Assembly: GCA_016933255.1 (NCBI GenBank)
Contig: JAFGBF010000014.1
Span: 1 to 64,000, forward strand
DNA length: 64,000 bases
Direction of reading: 5' to 3'
From: Candidatus Krumholzibacteriota bacterium
GTDB taxonomy: Bacteria > Krumholzibacteriota > Krumholzibacteriia > Krumholzibacteriales > Krumholzibacteriaceae
Made by a program: the position numbers and the translations under genes. The notes below the pieces were generated by a model, which saw only the letters and a list, made by a program, of their open reading frames with translations, did no database searches and was not told the DNA's origin. This document shows, in pieces, positions 7,856-17,824 of the stretch; position 1 is the stretch's first letter, and every line of letters begins with the position of its first letter.

Positions 7856-8785
7856 CTAGCAGTTTTCACCTCGTATGTCAATATTCTTAATCAGGGTCTC
7901 AAAAGGGCTTTCCTTGTCAATATCTATCCATTCTACGTCTGGTTCCTTGTTGAACCATGTCATTTGCCTTTTAGCGTACTGTCCGGTAAGGATGTTTATT
8001 CTATCAATCACAGCTTCCCTGCTCTCTTCGCCCTTAATATACCTTACTATTTCAGGATAGCCAAGGGTCTGCATTCCCGGCCATGAAGTATTCGCGCCTT
8101 TTCCAAGTATTGACTTTACCTCATCGACCCACCCCAGATCAAACATCTGCATAGTCCTGCAGCTTATCACCCGTCTAAGGCTTGCCATCTCCATCCTCAA
8201 ACCGGTTTTTTGAAATTCCACGGGGAAAGGATCCTTTCCTGTTTCCCTGTGCCTCGCAAAATGAGTGCTGATGTCGGTTCCTGTCAGGGTGAATACCTCC
8301 AGTGCGCGGATTATCCTGTAACGATCATTTTTATGGATCCTTTTCGAACTCTCGACATCGACAGAGCTGAGTCTTGCATAGAGAATCTCTGTTTCCACAT
8401 CCTTTACTTCCAAAGCAAATCTGTTTCTGTCTTCGGGATCGAGGTCGATCCTGAATAATCCTTCCAGAACAGAGCGAAGATACATCCCGGATCCACCGAC
8501 AAGAATCGGCGTCTTTCCTCTTTCGATAATGCCGGTTATGGCGTTTCTGCCCAGGATTCCGAAACTGTTGGCGTCAGGTTTTTGATCAATATCCAGGATG
8601 TCGATCAGGTGATGCGGGACGTTCATCTGGTCCTCAGCGGTCGGTTTAGAAGTCCCTATATCAAGTTGTTTGTAGATCTGCCTTGAATCTATTGATACGA
8701 TCTCCGCATCTATTTCACCGGCTATACGCATAGCCAGAGCGCTTTTACCGATGGCAGTCGGGCCTATTATGAGCAGTGGGTCCAT
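7856..8785 (-). CDS. miaA: tRNA dimethylallyltransferase (i6A37 synthase)
   Basis: Transfers a dimethylallyl group to A37 of tRNAs reading UNN codons. The P-loop GPTAIGKS is at 8-15, DSRQIYKQLDIGTSKP follows near 33, and GGSGMYLRSVLEG is near 97. The C-terminal part keeps QTLGYPEIVRYIKG and the end motif AKRQMTWFN. Length (309 residues) is normal. Its product is the substrate of MiaB, whose gene lies about 9.5 kb upstream in the same run. The start is 12 bases after mutL, a very common mutL-miaA arrangement. Confidence 0.97.
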   Translation of the reverse strand: MDPLLIIGPTAIGKSALAMRIAGEIDAEIVSIDSRQIYKQLDIGTSKPTAEDQMNVPHHLIDILDIDQKPDANSFGILGRNAITGIIERGKTPILVGGSGMYLRSVLEGLFRIDLDPEDRNRFALEVKDVETEILYARLSSVDVESSKRIHKNDRYRIIRALEVFTLTGTDISTHFARHRETGKDPFPVEFQKTGLRMEMASLRRVISCRTMQMFDLGWVDEVKSILGKGANTSWPGMQTLGYPEIVRYIKGEESREAVIDRINILTGQYAKRQMTWFNKEPDVEWIDIDKESPFETLIKNIDIRGENC

Positions 8786-8797
8786 ATCACCATTGAA

Positions 8798-10561
8798 TCA
8801 GGTTCTGTGAAATCGTTTATCGAGATCATCCATTTCGACTCTGAGTATTGTCGGCCTTCCATGTGGGCAGGTAAATGGAAATTCCGATGCGAACAGCTGG
8901 TCGGTAAGGCTTTCCATCTCCTGCACCGAGAGCTTTTCCCCCGCCTTAATAGCTCCATGGCAGGAAAATCGCCGTATCAGATCATCGGCGCTGTTTCTGC
9001 CGATCCCTTTTTCACCCAGTATATTCTGAAGAAGTTTGCCCTCGTTCCAGTTTTTAACCCCCGCGGGGATTCCCCTTACGATTATGGCTCGCGCGCCAAA
9101 CGGTTCGACTTCAAATCCAATTGACGGCAATTTGTCTTCAAGCCGCTCAAAATTGTCGTATTCCTCGTGAGAAAGCTCGAGAGTCGCGGGAAAAAGAAGC
9201 GATTGGACTACAGGCTTTCCCCCTTCAAAGTTCTTTTTTGCCAGATCATAGAGGATACGTTCGTGGGCAGCGTGCTGGTCTATTATGACCACTCCTCCCC
9301 TGATCTGAATGAAGATATAACTCTGGTGGAGCTGCCAGTACAGGCCTCCCGAACTGTTGAGATCAATAGACTGCGGATCCTGATTAAATAATGAATCCGG
9401 AGATTCTTTTATTAGCCAGTCGCTCCTGTTTCCGGATATTTCCTCTCCATGAAGATCCTTATTGCTCTGTGTCATCTGGAATTCCCGAGGGGAGATCCCC
9501 GTATTCTCTTTTCCATCCCTGCCGGATGGAAAGATCGTCTTATAGACCGATTCTACCTTTTCTCTGAAAGAGATCGTTTTTCCCTGAAGAGATTCACGGA
9601 GAATGCCGGTTATGGCCCTGTGAATATCTCTTTCGTTCTGGAACCTGATCTCAGATTTAGTCGGGTGGACATTGACATCTATCTCGCCGGGAGGGATATC
9701 CAGATACAGGATAACGACCGGGAAACGGTCCGCAGGGATCAGTGACGAATAAGCCTGACGAAGAGCGTGACCGATCATTCTGTCTTTTATCGCCCGTTTG
9801 TTGACGTAAATATGCTGCATCGAGCGGTTTCCCCTAGTATATGCGGGCATTGAAGCGTATCCGGCTATTGTCGTCCTTCCTTCTTCTCTATGAAAGTATT
9901 TGAGGTTTGGAAAGACTCTTGATCCGAAGACTATCTCGACCCTTTCTTCCAAAGTCGATTGAGGATAATTCAGGACATCATTGCCGTTTGATCTGAATGA
10001 GAAAGCTACCTCGGGAAAGGCCAGGGAGAAACTCTGGATCATCCCGGATATGCGCCTTGACTCTGAAGGTTCACTCGAAAGGAATTTTTTTCTGGCGGGG
10101 AGATTATAGAAAAGTTCAGTCACCGTGACATCTGTCCCCGGATTTCTTGCTATCAATTCGTCCTTTACGACTTGATTCTCTTTCCATCTGATCTGGCGTC
10201 CCGTCTCATCCGAAAAGGTCCTCGAGGAGATCGTCAGTCCGGACACCGACCTGATGCTGGCAAGAGCTTCACCGCGGAATCCAAGTGATTTGATCTTCAT
10301 TATATCTTCGATAGTGCTGATTTTGCTCGTCGCGAAATTTTCTGCAGCGAGAGGTATCTCCTCACTGATTATTCCAAGGCCGTTGTCAGATATCTTTATA
10401 AGCGTTTTGCCGCCGTCTGCTATCTCTATCGATATTTTTGTCGCAGAGGCATCCAGGGCGTTTTCTATAAGCTCTTTGACTACATTGACAGGGCGTTCGA
10501 TTATCTCTCCGGCAGCTATCTTTCCGGTCGTTTCGGCTGTCAATCTTTTTATATTAGACAA
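8798..10561 (-). CDS. mutL: DNA mismatch repair protein MutL
   Basis: GHKL ATPase that links mismatch recognition by MutS to strand incision. The ATP-binding motifs are GKIAAGEI, NALDA, DNGLG and GFRGEAL in the N-terminal third. The C-terminal domain has DQHAAHERILYD, CHGAIKAGE and CPHGRPT, the set found in MutL proteins with their own endonuclease, although the last acidic position of the DQHA motif is Asp rather than the usual Glu. No mutH is seen. The TTG at 10561 has GGAG six bases upstream; a TTG at 10573 has none. Confidence 0.95.
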   Translation of the reverse strand: MSNIKRLTAETTGKIAAGEIIERPVNVVKELIENALDASATKISIEIADGGKTLIKISDNGLGIISEEIPLAAENFATSKISTIEDIMKIKSLGFRGEALASIRSVSGLTISSRTFSDETGRQIRWKENQVVKDELIARNPGTDVTVTELFYNLPARKKFLSSEPSESRRISGMIQSFSLAFPEVAFSFRSNGNDVLNYPQSTLEERVEIVFGSRVFPNLKYFHREEGRTTIAGYASMPAYTRGNRSMQHIYVNKRAIKDRMIGHALRQAYSSLIPADRFPVVILYLDIPPGEIDVNVHPTKSEIRFQNERDIHRAITGILRESLQGKTISFREKVESVYKTIFPSGRDGKENTGISPREFQMTQSNKDLHGEEISGNRSDWLIKESPDSLFNQDPQSIDLNSSGGLYWQLHQSYIFIQIRGGVVIIDQHAAHERILYDLAKKNFEGGKPVVQSLLFPATLELSHEEYDNFERLEDKLPSIGFEVEPFGARAIIVRGIPAGVKNWNEGKLLQNILGEKGIGRNSADDLIRRFSCHGAIKAGEKLSVQEMESLTDQLFASEFPFTCPHGRPTILRVEMDDLDKRFHRT

Positions 10562-10685
10562 AACCCACTCCAAATATGCTGAACTCGATGGACTCGCCGT
10601 ACGGTACCCGATCCAAAGTCACGCGATACGATAACATAGTCTCGGCTGCCAGAGCAACATCGAATCCGGCAAAACCTAACTGCTT

Positions 10686-12962
10686 TTAAAGTTTTGATTT
10701 AGCGTTGTTTATAAGTCCGGGAGCTGAGTCAAATGCCCCCGGGTAAAGAGAGAATGACGATTTGGGGAAGAACTTTTCGCTGTCGAAAAGTCCTTTTTCT
10801 TCGAGGGTCTTCCGCAGGAAAGCGAGTATCCTGCTTTCCAGATGGGAGATCCTCTGATAGCTCTCAAGCGATATTATTCCGAAGAGATCTATCTCGATCC
10901 ATGAAAAATAGTCTGTTTTTCTGACTTCCTTCCGCAACCCGACACTGAAACGATTTACAAGTTCAAGAGCATGATTAGAAGATACTTTATAATATTCTTC
11001 TAACCCGATAATTTTAAAGACGGTAAGTGCAATACCATGATGATATCTGTTTGCTCTTTCTATCTCCTCGTTGATTCTGTCGATAAAGATGTTTTGATTT
11101 GTGGAAAGCAGATCGTTGAAGTCCGCAGGGGTGCTTTCCATTTTTAACGGCTTTTTCCGTTTCAGGATCGGAATGAGGATCTCTCCGACCTTGTCAAGGA
11201 TCTTCAGCTCGTATTTGCCGAAAATCGAGGAGTCAAGAGGAGATTGCGCGAGTTTCGTGTATCCGTTGTAAATTGCGGTAAAGTCCTCTGTCCTGTTGAA
11301 CGGATAGGTTATTGCGGACCTGTACAAAGGTGCTTTTTTGTATGTGTCGATATCTCCTGAGATATAACTGATCGTGTCGGGTTTGTCGCTTTCAATGGTC
11401 CGTTTTCTTATCTCGGAATCATACTCTATGCATCTTTTCCGTTCCGTGCTTTCTTCCGGGAAATTGAAATAGGTGACTGTTTCTTTTCCTGAGGATGCGA
11501 AATAGAAACTTCCTTTCGATGCGTTTACCAGAGATGAAAGGATACCGGGGATCTCCTTTAACCTCCCTTCCCTGCTCTCGATACTCATTATGTACGGGGT
11601 CAGGGAAGAAAGTTCTTTATATCCTTTCAATTTTCTTTGCTGTTTTAATTCTTTCAGCTGGGAATAGACAAAAAATCCAACCTGGAAAGACAGAGTATCT
11701 TTAAACCTCAGAAATCGTTCCATTGCATGTATCTGAGAGAATTCTATTACCATTACACCAAGAGGCTCGTTATGAGAAAGAGGAAGGTATATGGAAGTTA
11801 TCGAGCCGGTATTTGTTTTGATCTTCAGAGACATCTCATGGATCGCTTCCGTCATGATGATCTCGTCAGAGTTCAGATAAGATTTTGCAAGAATGCCTTT
11901 GCTGCATAGTATCCTCGGCGTTTTTTCGTCGACAGGTGCGTGTTGAGCGCTTCCGCCGAGGATCAGCCAGTCGCCTTCATCAGTAGCCGTATAGATCGTT
12001 ACAGTATCCGCCTCAAGTTTCTGGGTGAGCGCGTTACTTAAAAGCGTGAACTTTTCATGGAAACCATATTCAGACCTTAACAGTGACTCAAGATTGTTTC
12101 GGATCTGATATTCTATATCTCTGATATCTTCGGTATCTATCCTGAGATGCTGATCAAGTATCGGAGATATTTTTGAGGCGAGGAGTTCGATGATATCGAG
12201 ATCCTCCTCTTCCAGCCTTTTTTCCCCTTTGGAAGTCGATATATTCAGTACTCCGATAAGGCGGCCATCGAATAGCAAAGGTGTGGATATTGCGCTTATT
12301 ATGTCGGGTCTTTCTCTTTCTTCTGAGTACAGGCTGTTCTTGTGGATGTCGGCGATCAACTTCGATATCTTTGAGGCGGCGACTTCTCCAGCTATGCCTT
12401 CCCCTATTTTTTGCCGCGTCTTTTTAATTACATTGCTGCTCAGTCCGCTCGCGTATCCGATATACAGCTCCTTCGTCTCCTCGCAATTAAGCATAATCGA
12501 GCCGGAAGAGGCATTTACGGCCCTCACAGATATTTCGAGAAGCCATTTAAGAAGCCTTTCCCTGTCCGTGATCCTTCTTATATATTTCAGCGCCGTCTCC
12601 AGATGCTGCGGCCAGGGCGGATTGTCGTCATTCTCTTTTGGACTGTCTACAACGAGATGATTTGCTGCTTCGGAAGGATTGATTATCTTGAGATTTTCTT
12701 TCTGAAGCAGCTTGATTTCTTCGGTGAATCTTTTTCTTTTATCTGTGACGACGATGTACTCTGCCTTTGCGAACTCGGCGATGAACGAAGGATCGCTGAA
12801 TTTGGGGATGCCGATTATCTCTGCTATCTCAAGTGCGACAGCGCTCGGGTCACTATCATAGACGGCTATGACTTTATATCCGGGATTGCGATGGAATTCA
12901 CTCAGGATATTGAGTTCATCCTCTCCGCCTCCGAGAATAGCAATATTCTTTACCGCTTTCAC
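10686..12962 (-). CDS. Multi-GAF sensor protein with N-terminal Rossmann-like and degenerate GGDEF domains
   Basis: A 758-residue cytoplasmic protein of unknown function. Residues 1-110 look like a nucleotide-binding Rossmann domain (AILGGGEDE at 8-16). Two GAF-like domains follow at about 130-275 and 290-440, the first with GEGIAGEVAA and STPLLFDGRLIGVLNIS. A third weakly GAF-like region spans roughly 455-610. The last 130 residues resemble a GGDEF domain, but the signature is replaced by EIDLFG, so cyclase activity is not expected. No membrane segment or output DNA-binding domain is seen. It starts with GTG behind AGGGGG and lies between mutS and mutL. Its ligand and output are unknown. Confidence 0.75.
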   Translation of the reverse strand: MKAVKNIAILGGGEDELNILSEFHRNPGYKVIAVYDSDPSAVALEIAEIIGIPKFSDPSFIAEFAKAEYIVVTDKRKRFTEEIKLLQKENLKIINPSEAANHLVVDSPKENDDNPPWPQHLETALKYIRRITDRERLLKWLLEISVRAVNASSGSIMLNCEETKELYIGYASGLSSNVIKKTRQKIGEGIAGEVAASKISKLIADIHKNSLYSEERERPDIISAISTPLLFDGRLIGVLNISTSKGEKRLEEEDLDIIELLASKISPILDQHLRIDTEDIRDIEYQIRNNLESLLRSEYGFHEKFTLLSNALTQKLEADTVTIYTATDEGDWLILGGSAQHAPVDEKTPRILCSKGILAKSYLNSDEIIMTEAIHEMSLKIKTNTGSITSIYLPLSHNEPLGVMVIEFSQIHAMERFLRFKDTLSFQVGFFVYSQLKELKQQRKLKGYKELSSLTPYIMSIESREGRLKEIPGILSSLVNASKGSFYFASSGKETVTYFNFPEESTERKRCIEYDSEIRKRTIESDKPDTISYISGDIDTYKKAPLYRSAITYPFNRTEDFTAIYNGYTKLAQSPLDSSIFGKYELKILDKVGEILIPILKRKKPLKMESTPADFNDLLSTNQNIFIDRINEEIERANRYHHGIALTVFKIIGLEEYYKVSSNHALELVNRFSVGLRKEVRKTDYFSWIEIDLFGIISLESYQRISHLESRILAFLRKTLEEKGLFDSEKFFPKSSFSLYPGAFDSAPGLINNAKSKL

Positions 12963-12983
12963 GAGTCCCCCTGCAATCTAGGT

Positions 12984-13014
12984 AATATACACCGTTCTTG
13001 AGAGATACTAGCAA
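12984..13014 (-). promoter_or_regulatory. Weak candidate promoter before the GAF gene
   Basis: On the minus strand TTGCTA (13009-13014) and TATATT (12984-12989, 5 of 6) are 19 bp apart, longer than ideal. It would allow transcription of the GAF-mutL-miaA part apart from mutS. Confidence 0.3.
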
Positions 13015-13037
13015 GAGTTAAGCCATTTCAGGCATTT

Positions 13038-15611
13038 TCAGGAGTCATTGGAGATGCTTTGCAGGTCAGAGAGGAGCTGAAGAGCTTGTAAAGGCGTAAG
13101 GTTATCTGTATCAATCTCATACAGCTTTTTGACTATTGGATCCATCTTTCGGAAAAGATCGGTCTGAAGAGCAGGTTCGTTCTCCGGGTTCTCCCGTACT
13201 GATTCGTGTTTTTCGATGGAATCGAAGATTTTCCATGCCCTGTCTATCACTTTTTGAGGAATTCCAGCAAGTTGCGCAACGTGTATGCCGTAACTTCTGT
13301 CGCTTTTTCCGTCCAGTATCTTATACAGGAAGACAATAGAAGCTCCCCATTCCTTGATATCTACCCGCATGTTTTTGAGTGTGCGGTATCTGTCTGCCAG
13401 ACAGGTCAGCTCATGAAAATGGGTCGCAAAGAGGGTCTTTGGGTTTTTACCCTCTTTTTCAAGAAGGAATTCGGCAACCGCCCATGCTATGCTCAACCCA
13501 TCTCGAGTCGAAGTGCCCCTGCCGATCTCATCAAGGAGGACAAGGCTCATCGAAGTGCAATTATTGAGTATCTTGGCCGTTTCTCCCATTTCCACAAGGA
13601 ATGTGGATTGTCCCTTGGCAAGGTTGTCGCTCGATCCGACCCTCGTAAACACGCGGTCCATAATTCCGATCTCTGCTCTTGATGCCGGCACATAGCTACC
13701 CATCTGGGCCATTATTGAGATCAGAGCCGCCTGGCGGATATATGTTGATTTCCCTCCCATGTTGGGTCCCGTGATAAGGAGGAATTCTCTCTCTCCCGGT
13801 TTAAGTGTTATGTCGTTCGGGATAAAGTTTTTGCCTGAAATCACTTCTACTACAGGGTGTCTCCCTTCGGAAACCAGCAGATTACGCGATCCATTGACGA
13901 CCGGCCTGCAGTATCCCCTCTCGACGGAGAGATCGGCAAGAGCAGACAGACAATCAATAGATGCGATTCCTTTAGCGATATTCTGCAATACTGCGCTTTC
14001 TTCGGATATCATCTTGCAAATATTCGAGAAAAGTTCCTTTTCCAGCTCGATCCTTCTCGAATCAGCGGTCAGAATGTCGTTTTCCTTTTCCTTAAGTTCT
14101 TTTGTTACATAGCGTTGAGACGACACTAAGGTCTGTTTGCCGATATATTCATCGGGGATTTTATCGATATTCGACTTTGACACCTCAATATAATATCCGA
14201 ATACCCTGTTATACCCTATTTTCAGGGATGGAATATTAGTGCTTTCTCTTTCTTTTTTCTGGAGATCAGCTATCCATTTTTTGCCGTCTTCAGAACTGTC
14301 TATCAGAATATCAAGTTCGCTGCTGAAGCCTCGCCTGATCACTCCTCCCTCCCGAAACCTTGCGGGACAATCTGGATCGATGCTTTTTTCGATCAATGAT
14401 TCTGCATCAGTCTTCGAATCGGCGTAATTGACATTCTCCCTGACAAGGCTGGAACTGGAATCTTTGCAGATGTTTGTTATTTCCTGGACTGCGGCAAGGG
14501 CAGCGTGGAGGCTCAGAAGCTCGCGGGGACCAGCCCTGGATGTCGATATACGTGATAATATTCTTTCTATATCGGGAAAACTGGATAAGCGGGAACGCAG
14601 CTCCCTCATTCGAATATGATCAGATCGAAAATATTCTATAGCATCAAGCCTGCCCTCGATTGTCTCTATGATCCTGGAGGGATGCATCAGCCACTTTTTC
14701 AATTCTCTTGCTCCAGCCGAGGTCCTCGTTCGATCGATGTTTGACAGAAGAGTGGTTTCCTTTGAGGAACCTCTCAACGGCTCTATCAGTTCAAGATTCC
14801 GGACCGTCTCGTTATCAAGGAAGAGTGAATCTCCCGCCACCATCAGGGAAAGGCCGGATATATGATCAAAATCGTTCTGACGCAGAGATTTTACATGCCG
14901 AAGAAGGATGCCGGCGGCTATGACAGCCAGAGGTTTCTCCTCTATTCCAAAGCATGAGAGATTATTTACCTTAAAATGATCCAAAAGAATATCTTCACAT
15001 TCCTTTTCATTGAATAACAGAGGAGATATCTCTTCGAAGGAAGATCCGGGGCTGAACTGAGAAATAGACTTTTTCAGCAAATCAGAATCTGACGGCAAAA
15101 CAACTTCCCTTATCCTGTATCCGGCAAGCATGTTTTCCAGTGCTTCAGCTGATTCCATGGCAGCACAGAATTCACCAGTCGAGATATCGAGTAAGGCTGC
15201 CCCGTAAATGCCCGATCTGTGGACCGCGGACATTATATAGTTGTTTTCCTTTTCTTCAAGAGTGGCCGGCAACAGGGATGTTCCCGGAGTTATGATATCG
15301 GTGACTTTTCTTTTGACGAGTCCTTTTTCATCGGAAGGTACTTCTATCTGGTCGCAGACGACTACTTTCTCGCCGGCATTTAAAAGTCTCGATATGTAGA
15401 CTTCCGAGGCATGTACAGGTATGCCGGCAAGCGGTACGGGATTCTTTTTGTCTCTGGATGTCAGTGTAATACTCAAAATCCGGGAAATTTTCCTGGCATC
15501 TTCGTAGAAGGTCTCGTAAAAATCACCGACTTGAAAAAAGAGGATTCCTTCAGGGTTCTGATCCTTGATCTCCTGGTATTGGGTCATCAGGGGAGTCTTT
15601 TTGGAGCTCAT
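13038..15611 (-). CDS. mutS: DNA mismatch repair protein MutS
   Basis: Mismatch-binding ATPase. The N-terminal mismatch-reading Phe-X-Glu is in GDFYETF (about 29-35). The ATPase domain has Walker A GPNMGGKST at 615-623, the STFLVEM segment, DEIGRGTST at 694-702 and ATHFHEL. At 857 residues it is a full-length MutS1. The ATG directly follows the stop of the SPOR gene (TAGATG) with no clear Shine-Dalgarno, so translation is probably coupled; ATG at codon 9 is an alternative. mutS and mutL are separated only by the GAF gene. Confidence 0.97.
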   Translation of the reverse strand: MSSKKTPLMTQYQEIKDQNPEGILFFQVGDFYETFYEDARKISRILSITLTSRDKKNPVPLAGIPVHASEVYISRLLNAGEKVVVCDQIEVPSDEKGLVKRKVTDIITPGTSLLPATLEEKENNYIMSAVHRSGIYGAALLDISTGEFCAAMESAEALENMLAGYRIREVVLPSDSDLLKKSISQFSPGSSFEEISPLLFNEKECEDILLDHFKVNNLSCFGIEEKPLAVIAAGILLRHVKSLRQNDFDHISGLSLMVAGDSLFLDNETVRNLELIEPLRGSSKETTLLSNIDRTRTSAGARELKKWLMHPSRIIETIEGRLDAIEYFRSDHIRMRELRSRLSSFPDIERILSRISTSRAGPRELLSLHAALAAVQEITNICKDSSSSLVRENVNYADSKTDAESLIEKSIDPDCPARFREGGVIRRGFSSELDILIDSSEDGKKWIADLQKKERESTNIPSLKIGYNRVFGYYIEVSKSNIDKIPDEYIGKQTLVSSQRYVTKELKEKENDILTADSRRIELEKELFSNICKMISEESAVLQNIAKGIASIDCLSALADLSVERGYCRPVVNGSRNLLVSEGRHPVVEVISGKNFIPNDITLKPGEREFLLITGPNMGGKSTYIRQAALISIMAQMGSYVPASRAEIGIMDRVFTRVGSSDNLAKGQSTFLVEMGETAKILNNCTSMSLVLLDEIGRGTSTRDGLSIAWAVAEFLLEKEGKNPKTLFATHFHELTCLADRYRTLKNMRVDIKEWGASIVFLYKILDGKSDRSYGIHVAQLAGIPQKVIDRAWKIFDSIEKHESVRENPENEPALQTDLFRKMDPIVKKLYEIDTDNLTPLQALQLLSDLQSISNDS

Positions 15612-16670
15612 CTATTCAACAGGAAGGATCTTGCTGGAATACCCCGACAGTTCCATGAACCTCATTGCGTCAGCTTCTGCTTCTTCACGGGTACTGTACC
15701 TGCCTACTCTGACCCGGTGCCAGATCCGGCCTCTGGTTTCAATGCTTTCTACCTTCAGTCCGTCAATAAATGCTCCCAGCTGCTCGGCAAATACTGTTGC
15801 GTTTTCCTCGATAGTGAATGCACCGAATTGCAGAGTGTAATACTGAATATCAGACCTGTTCTCGTCGGCGCCTGTATTCTGAATATCCTTCCTATCACCT
15901 CCTCCTGATTTCGTGTTGTATCTCCTGTCTTGTCGAGAGGCGGAGATCATATGAATTTTTTCTCTGGCCTTGGGGGCTTCAAGTGATTCAGGGAAAAGCC
16001 TTGCAATATTCCTGTAAACATTCAAAGCTTTTTCTGTGTCGCCCAGAGTCTCATAACATTCTCCAAGTTTAAACCCTGCAAGCGGATTTGAATGGCTGCT
16101 TGCGAGCATCTCATAACGTTCTACAGCTTCAGCGATCCTTCCGTATTTGATGTCGATTTCTGCAAGAGACATATATCCCCAGTAAAGATAGTCTCCCCTG
16201 TCAATCAGATTGAAATCTGTTATTGCCCTTGACGTGTTTCCCAGTTCTTTCCACGATAGCCCCCTGAAATATATCGCTTCGATCCTGTCTGAGGATCGGC
16301 CGCTGTCAGGGATATATGCCAGAAGATCTGTTGCCTCCCGGTAATTTCCGGTGGAATAATAGATCTTTGCGAGTTCCAGTCTGGCGCGCAGCGCTTCTCT
16401 TTCCTCTCCTGAAGAGGCTATCTCCCTGTAGATCTTCACAGCGGGTTCGACGTCGGTCTGAAGACGCGCATGGAGCAGTTTCGCCTCGCTCAGAGTGCGG
16501 CCGTGGAATCCATCAATCTCTTTTTCAAGCTGGATCACGGCTCTTTTATACTCTTTACGGTTAAACAGGTTCTGAATTGTGCGAAGATTCGCACTGACGG
16601 AACCTGCTGCTACCGACAGGACAATAAAAGCAATAAACCCATTGCTCGCTCTACGGCTTAAGATCTTCAT
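15612..16670 (-). CDS. Exported TPR protein with C-terminal SPOR domain
   Basis: A 352-residue protein with an N-terminal signal or anchor segment (basic residues then GFIAFIVLSVAAGSVSA, cleavage after about 27). Several TPR-like helix pairs fill about 30-235. A short low-complexity linker leads to a SPOR domain in the last 75 residues, starting at YYTLQFGAFTIEENA. SPOR domains bind denuded peptidoglycan glycan strands at division sites, so a periplasmic cell-wall or division role is likely but unproven. It is 2 bases after lapB and is followed directly by mutS. Confidence 0.82.
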   Translation of the reverse strand: MKILSRRASNGFIAFIVLSVAAGSVSANLRTIQNLFNRKEYKRAVIQLEKEIDGFHGRTLSEAKLLHARLQTDVEPAVKIYREIASSGEEREALRARLELAKIYYSTGNYREATDLLAYIPDSGRSSDRIEAIYFRGLSWKELGNTSRAITDFNLIDRGDYLYWGYMSLAEIDIKYGRIAEAVERYEMLASSHSNPLAGFKLGECYETLGDTEKALNVYRNIARLFPESLEAPKAREKIHMISASRQDRRYNTKSGGGDRKDIQNTGADENRSDIQYYTLQFGAFTIEENATVFAEQLGAFIDGLKVESIETRGRIWHRVRVGRYSTREEAEADAMRFMELSGYSSKILPVE

Positions 16671-16672
16671 AA

Positions 16673-17815
16673 TTATTGAACAGGCCTGTTAAAGCTGAAG
16701 CATTTCGTACAATACCCAAATGGAAGGTCATACTCCTCACCGCACATATTACACTTTCTGACATATGTGTTTAATAGATCTGTCGAGAATTCACCCAGCA
16801 CTTTGTGAGCCTCATGTGTCCTTCCGGAATCAAATAGCGCCAGGGCAAGCTTCAAATATACCGCCGGGTCATTTTGGCCGGTATTTTTCTCATCTTCGAG
16901 TATGTTTATACTTTCTTCAAACATTCCTTTCTTTATGTAAAGCGACGCAAGAGAAAGAGCTATTTCGGGATCATCCATGTATTTTTTATATAACTCTTCC
17001 AGGATCTCTTCAAGCCCGACAAAATTACCCGATTCAAACAAGGCTTTTTCCAGAAATGGAAGGACTTCCGCGAACAGCGATCTGTCGATCTTGATCAGTT
17101 TGTACCAAAGCCTTGAAGCTTTTTCGAACTCCCGTTTCTCCATATTATGATGCGCCATGAGATATATGGCGGGAACAGAAGTGTCAGATTCTTTCAATGC
17201 TTTTTCAATATATTTCACCGCAATTCCGGGCTTACCGTTTTCGAGGCACAAAGAAGCCACAGAAGCCAGGTAAGAGGCTTTTTCTGCTCCTCCTATCTGC
17301 TTATCGATCGAGGAAAGATTCTTCATGACCTGATAGGCATTATCGTAATCGCCGCATCTGTGGTAAAGCCTGTGAAGGGCTGTCAATATTTCCGGGTCTT
17401 TATTTCTTTTGTTTATTGTGTTCAGCGCAATTACTGCACGGTCTATCTTCCCCATGTCAGCCAGGTCTTCAGCAATAGAAATTTGAATCGATTTTTCCTC
17501 TGAATAAGCAAGGTCTCTTCTTACGGTCAGAGCCCTGTGGATCTGCAAAGCTTTGTCAGGCATCTTTTTTTCTCTATAAAGGTTTCCCAGCTGGATATAC
17601 GCATCGATATCGGTCTCGCCGTTTTTGACAGCCTGCGTGAGAAGGAGCAGAGCATCATCCTTCCTCCCGTCTATCAGCGCGTACAAAGCATCAATATACT
17701 TGCTCCTGTAGCGTTTATTCCTTTTCTTCTTCTGGAGCATGAGAACAAGAAAAAGGATAATGACCGCAACGGCCAGGATCACCAAAAGAATAGATTTGAT
17801 TGTCATTGAGCCCAT
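16673..17815 (-). CDS. lapB: LapB (YciM)-like TPR protein with zinc-ribbon tail
   Basis: One N-terminal membrane helix (about 5-27) is followed by TPR repeats and a C-terminal rubredoxin-like motif with two Cys pairs, CNMCG and CTKC, 11 residues apart. This layout is that of LapB/YciM, which in E. coli controls lipopolysaccharide synthesis through FtsH and LpxC. The gene directly follows a lapA-like gene, as in E. coli, which strengthens the assignment. The protein is 380 residues, close to the family length. The ATG has AAGGTG five bases upstream. Function by analogy only. Confidence 0.82.
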   Translation of the reverse strand: MGSMTIKSILLVILAVAVIILFLVLMLQKKKRNKRYRSKYIDALYALIDGRKDDALLLLTQAVKNGETDIDAYIQLGNLYREKKMPDKALQIHRALTVRRDLAYSEEKSIQISIAEDLADMGKIDRAVIALNTINKRNKDPEILTALHRLYHRCGDYDNAYQVMKNLSSIDKQIGGAEKASYLASVASLCLENGKPGIAVKYIEKALKESDTSVPAIYLMAHHNMEKREFEKASRLWYKLIKIDRSLFAEVLPFLEKALFESGNFVGLEEILEELYKKYMDDPEIALSLASLYIKKGMFEESINILEDEKNTGQNDPAVYLKLALALFDSGRTHEAHKVLGEFSTDLLNTYVRKCNMCGEEYDLPFGYCTKCFSFNRPVQ

Positions 17816-17824
17816 TTAATCACC

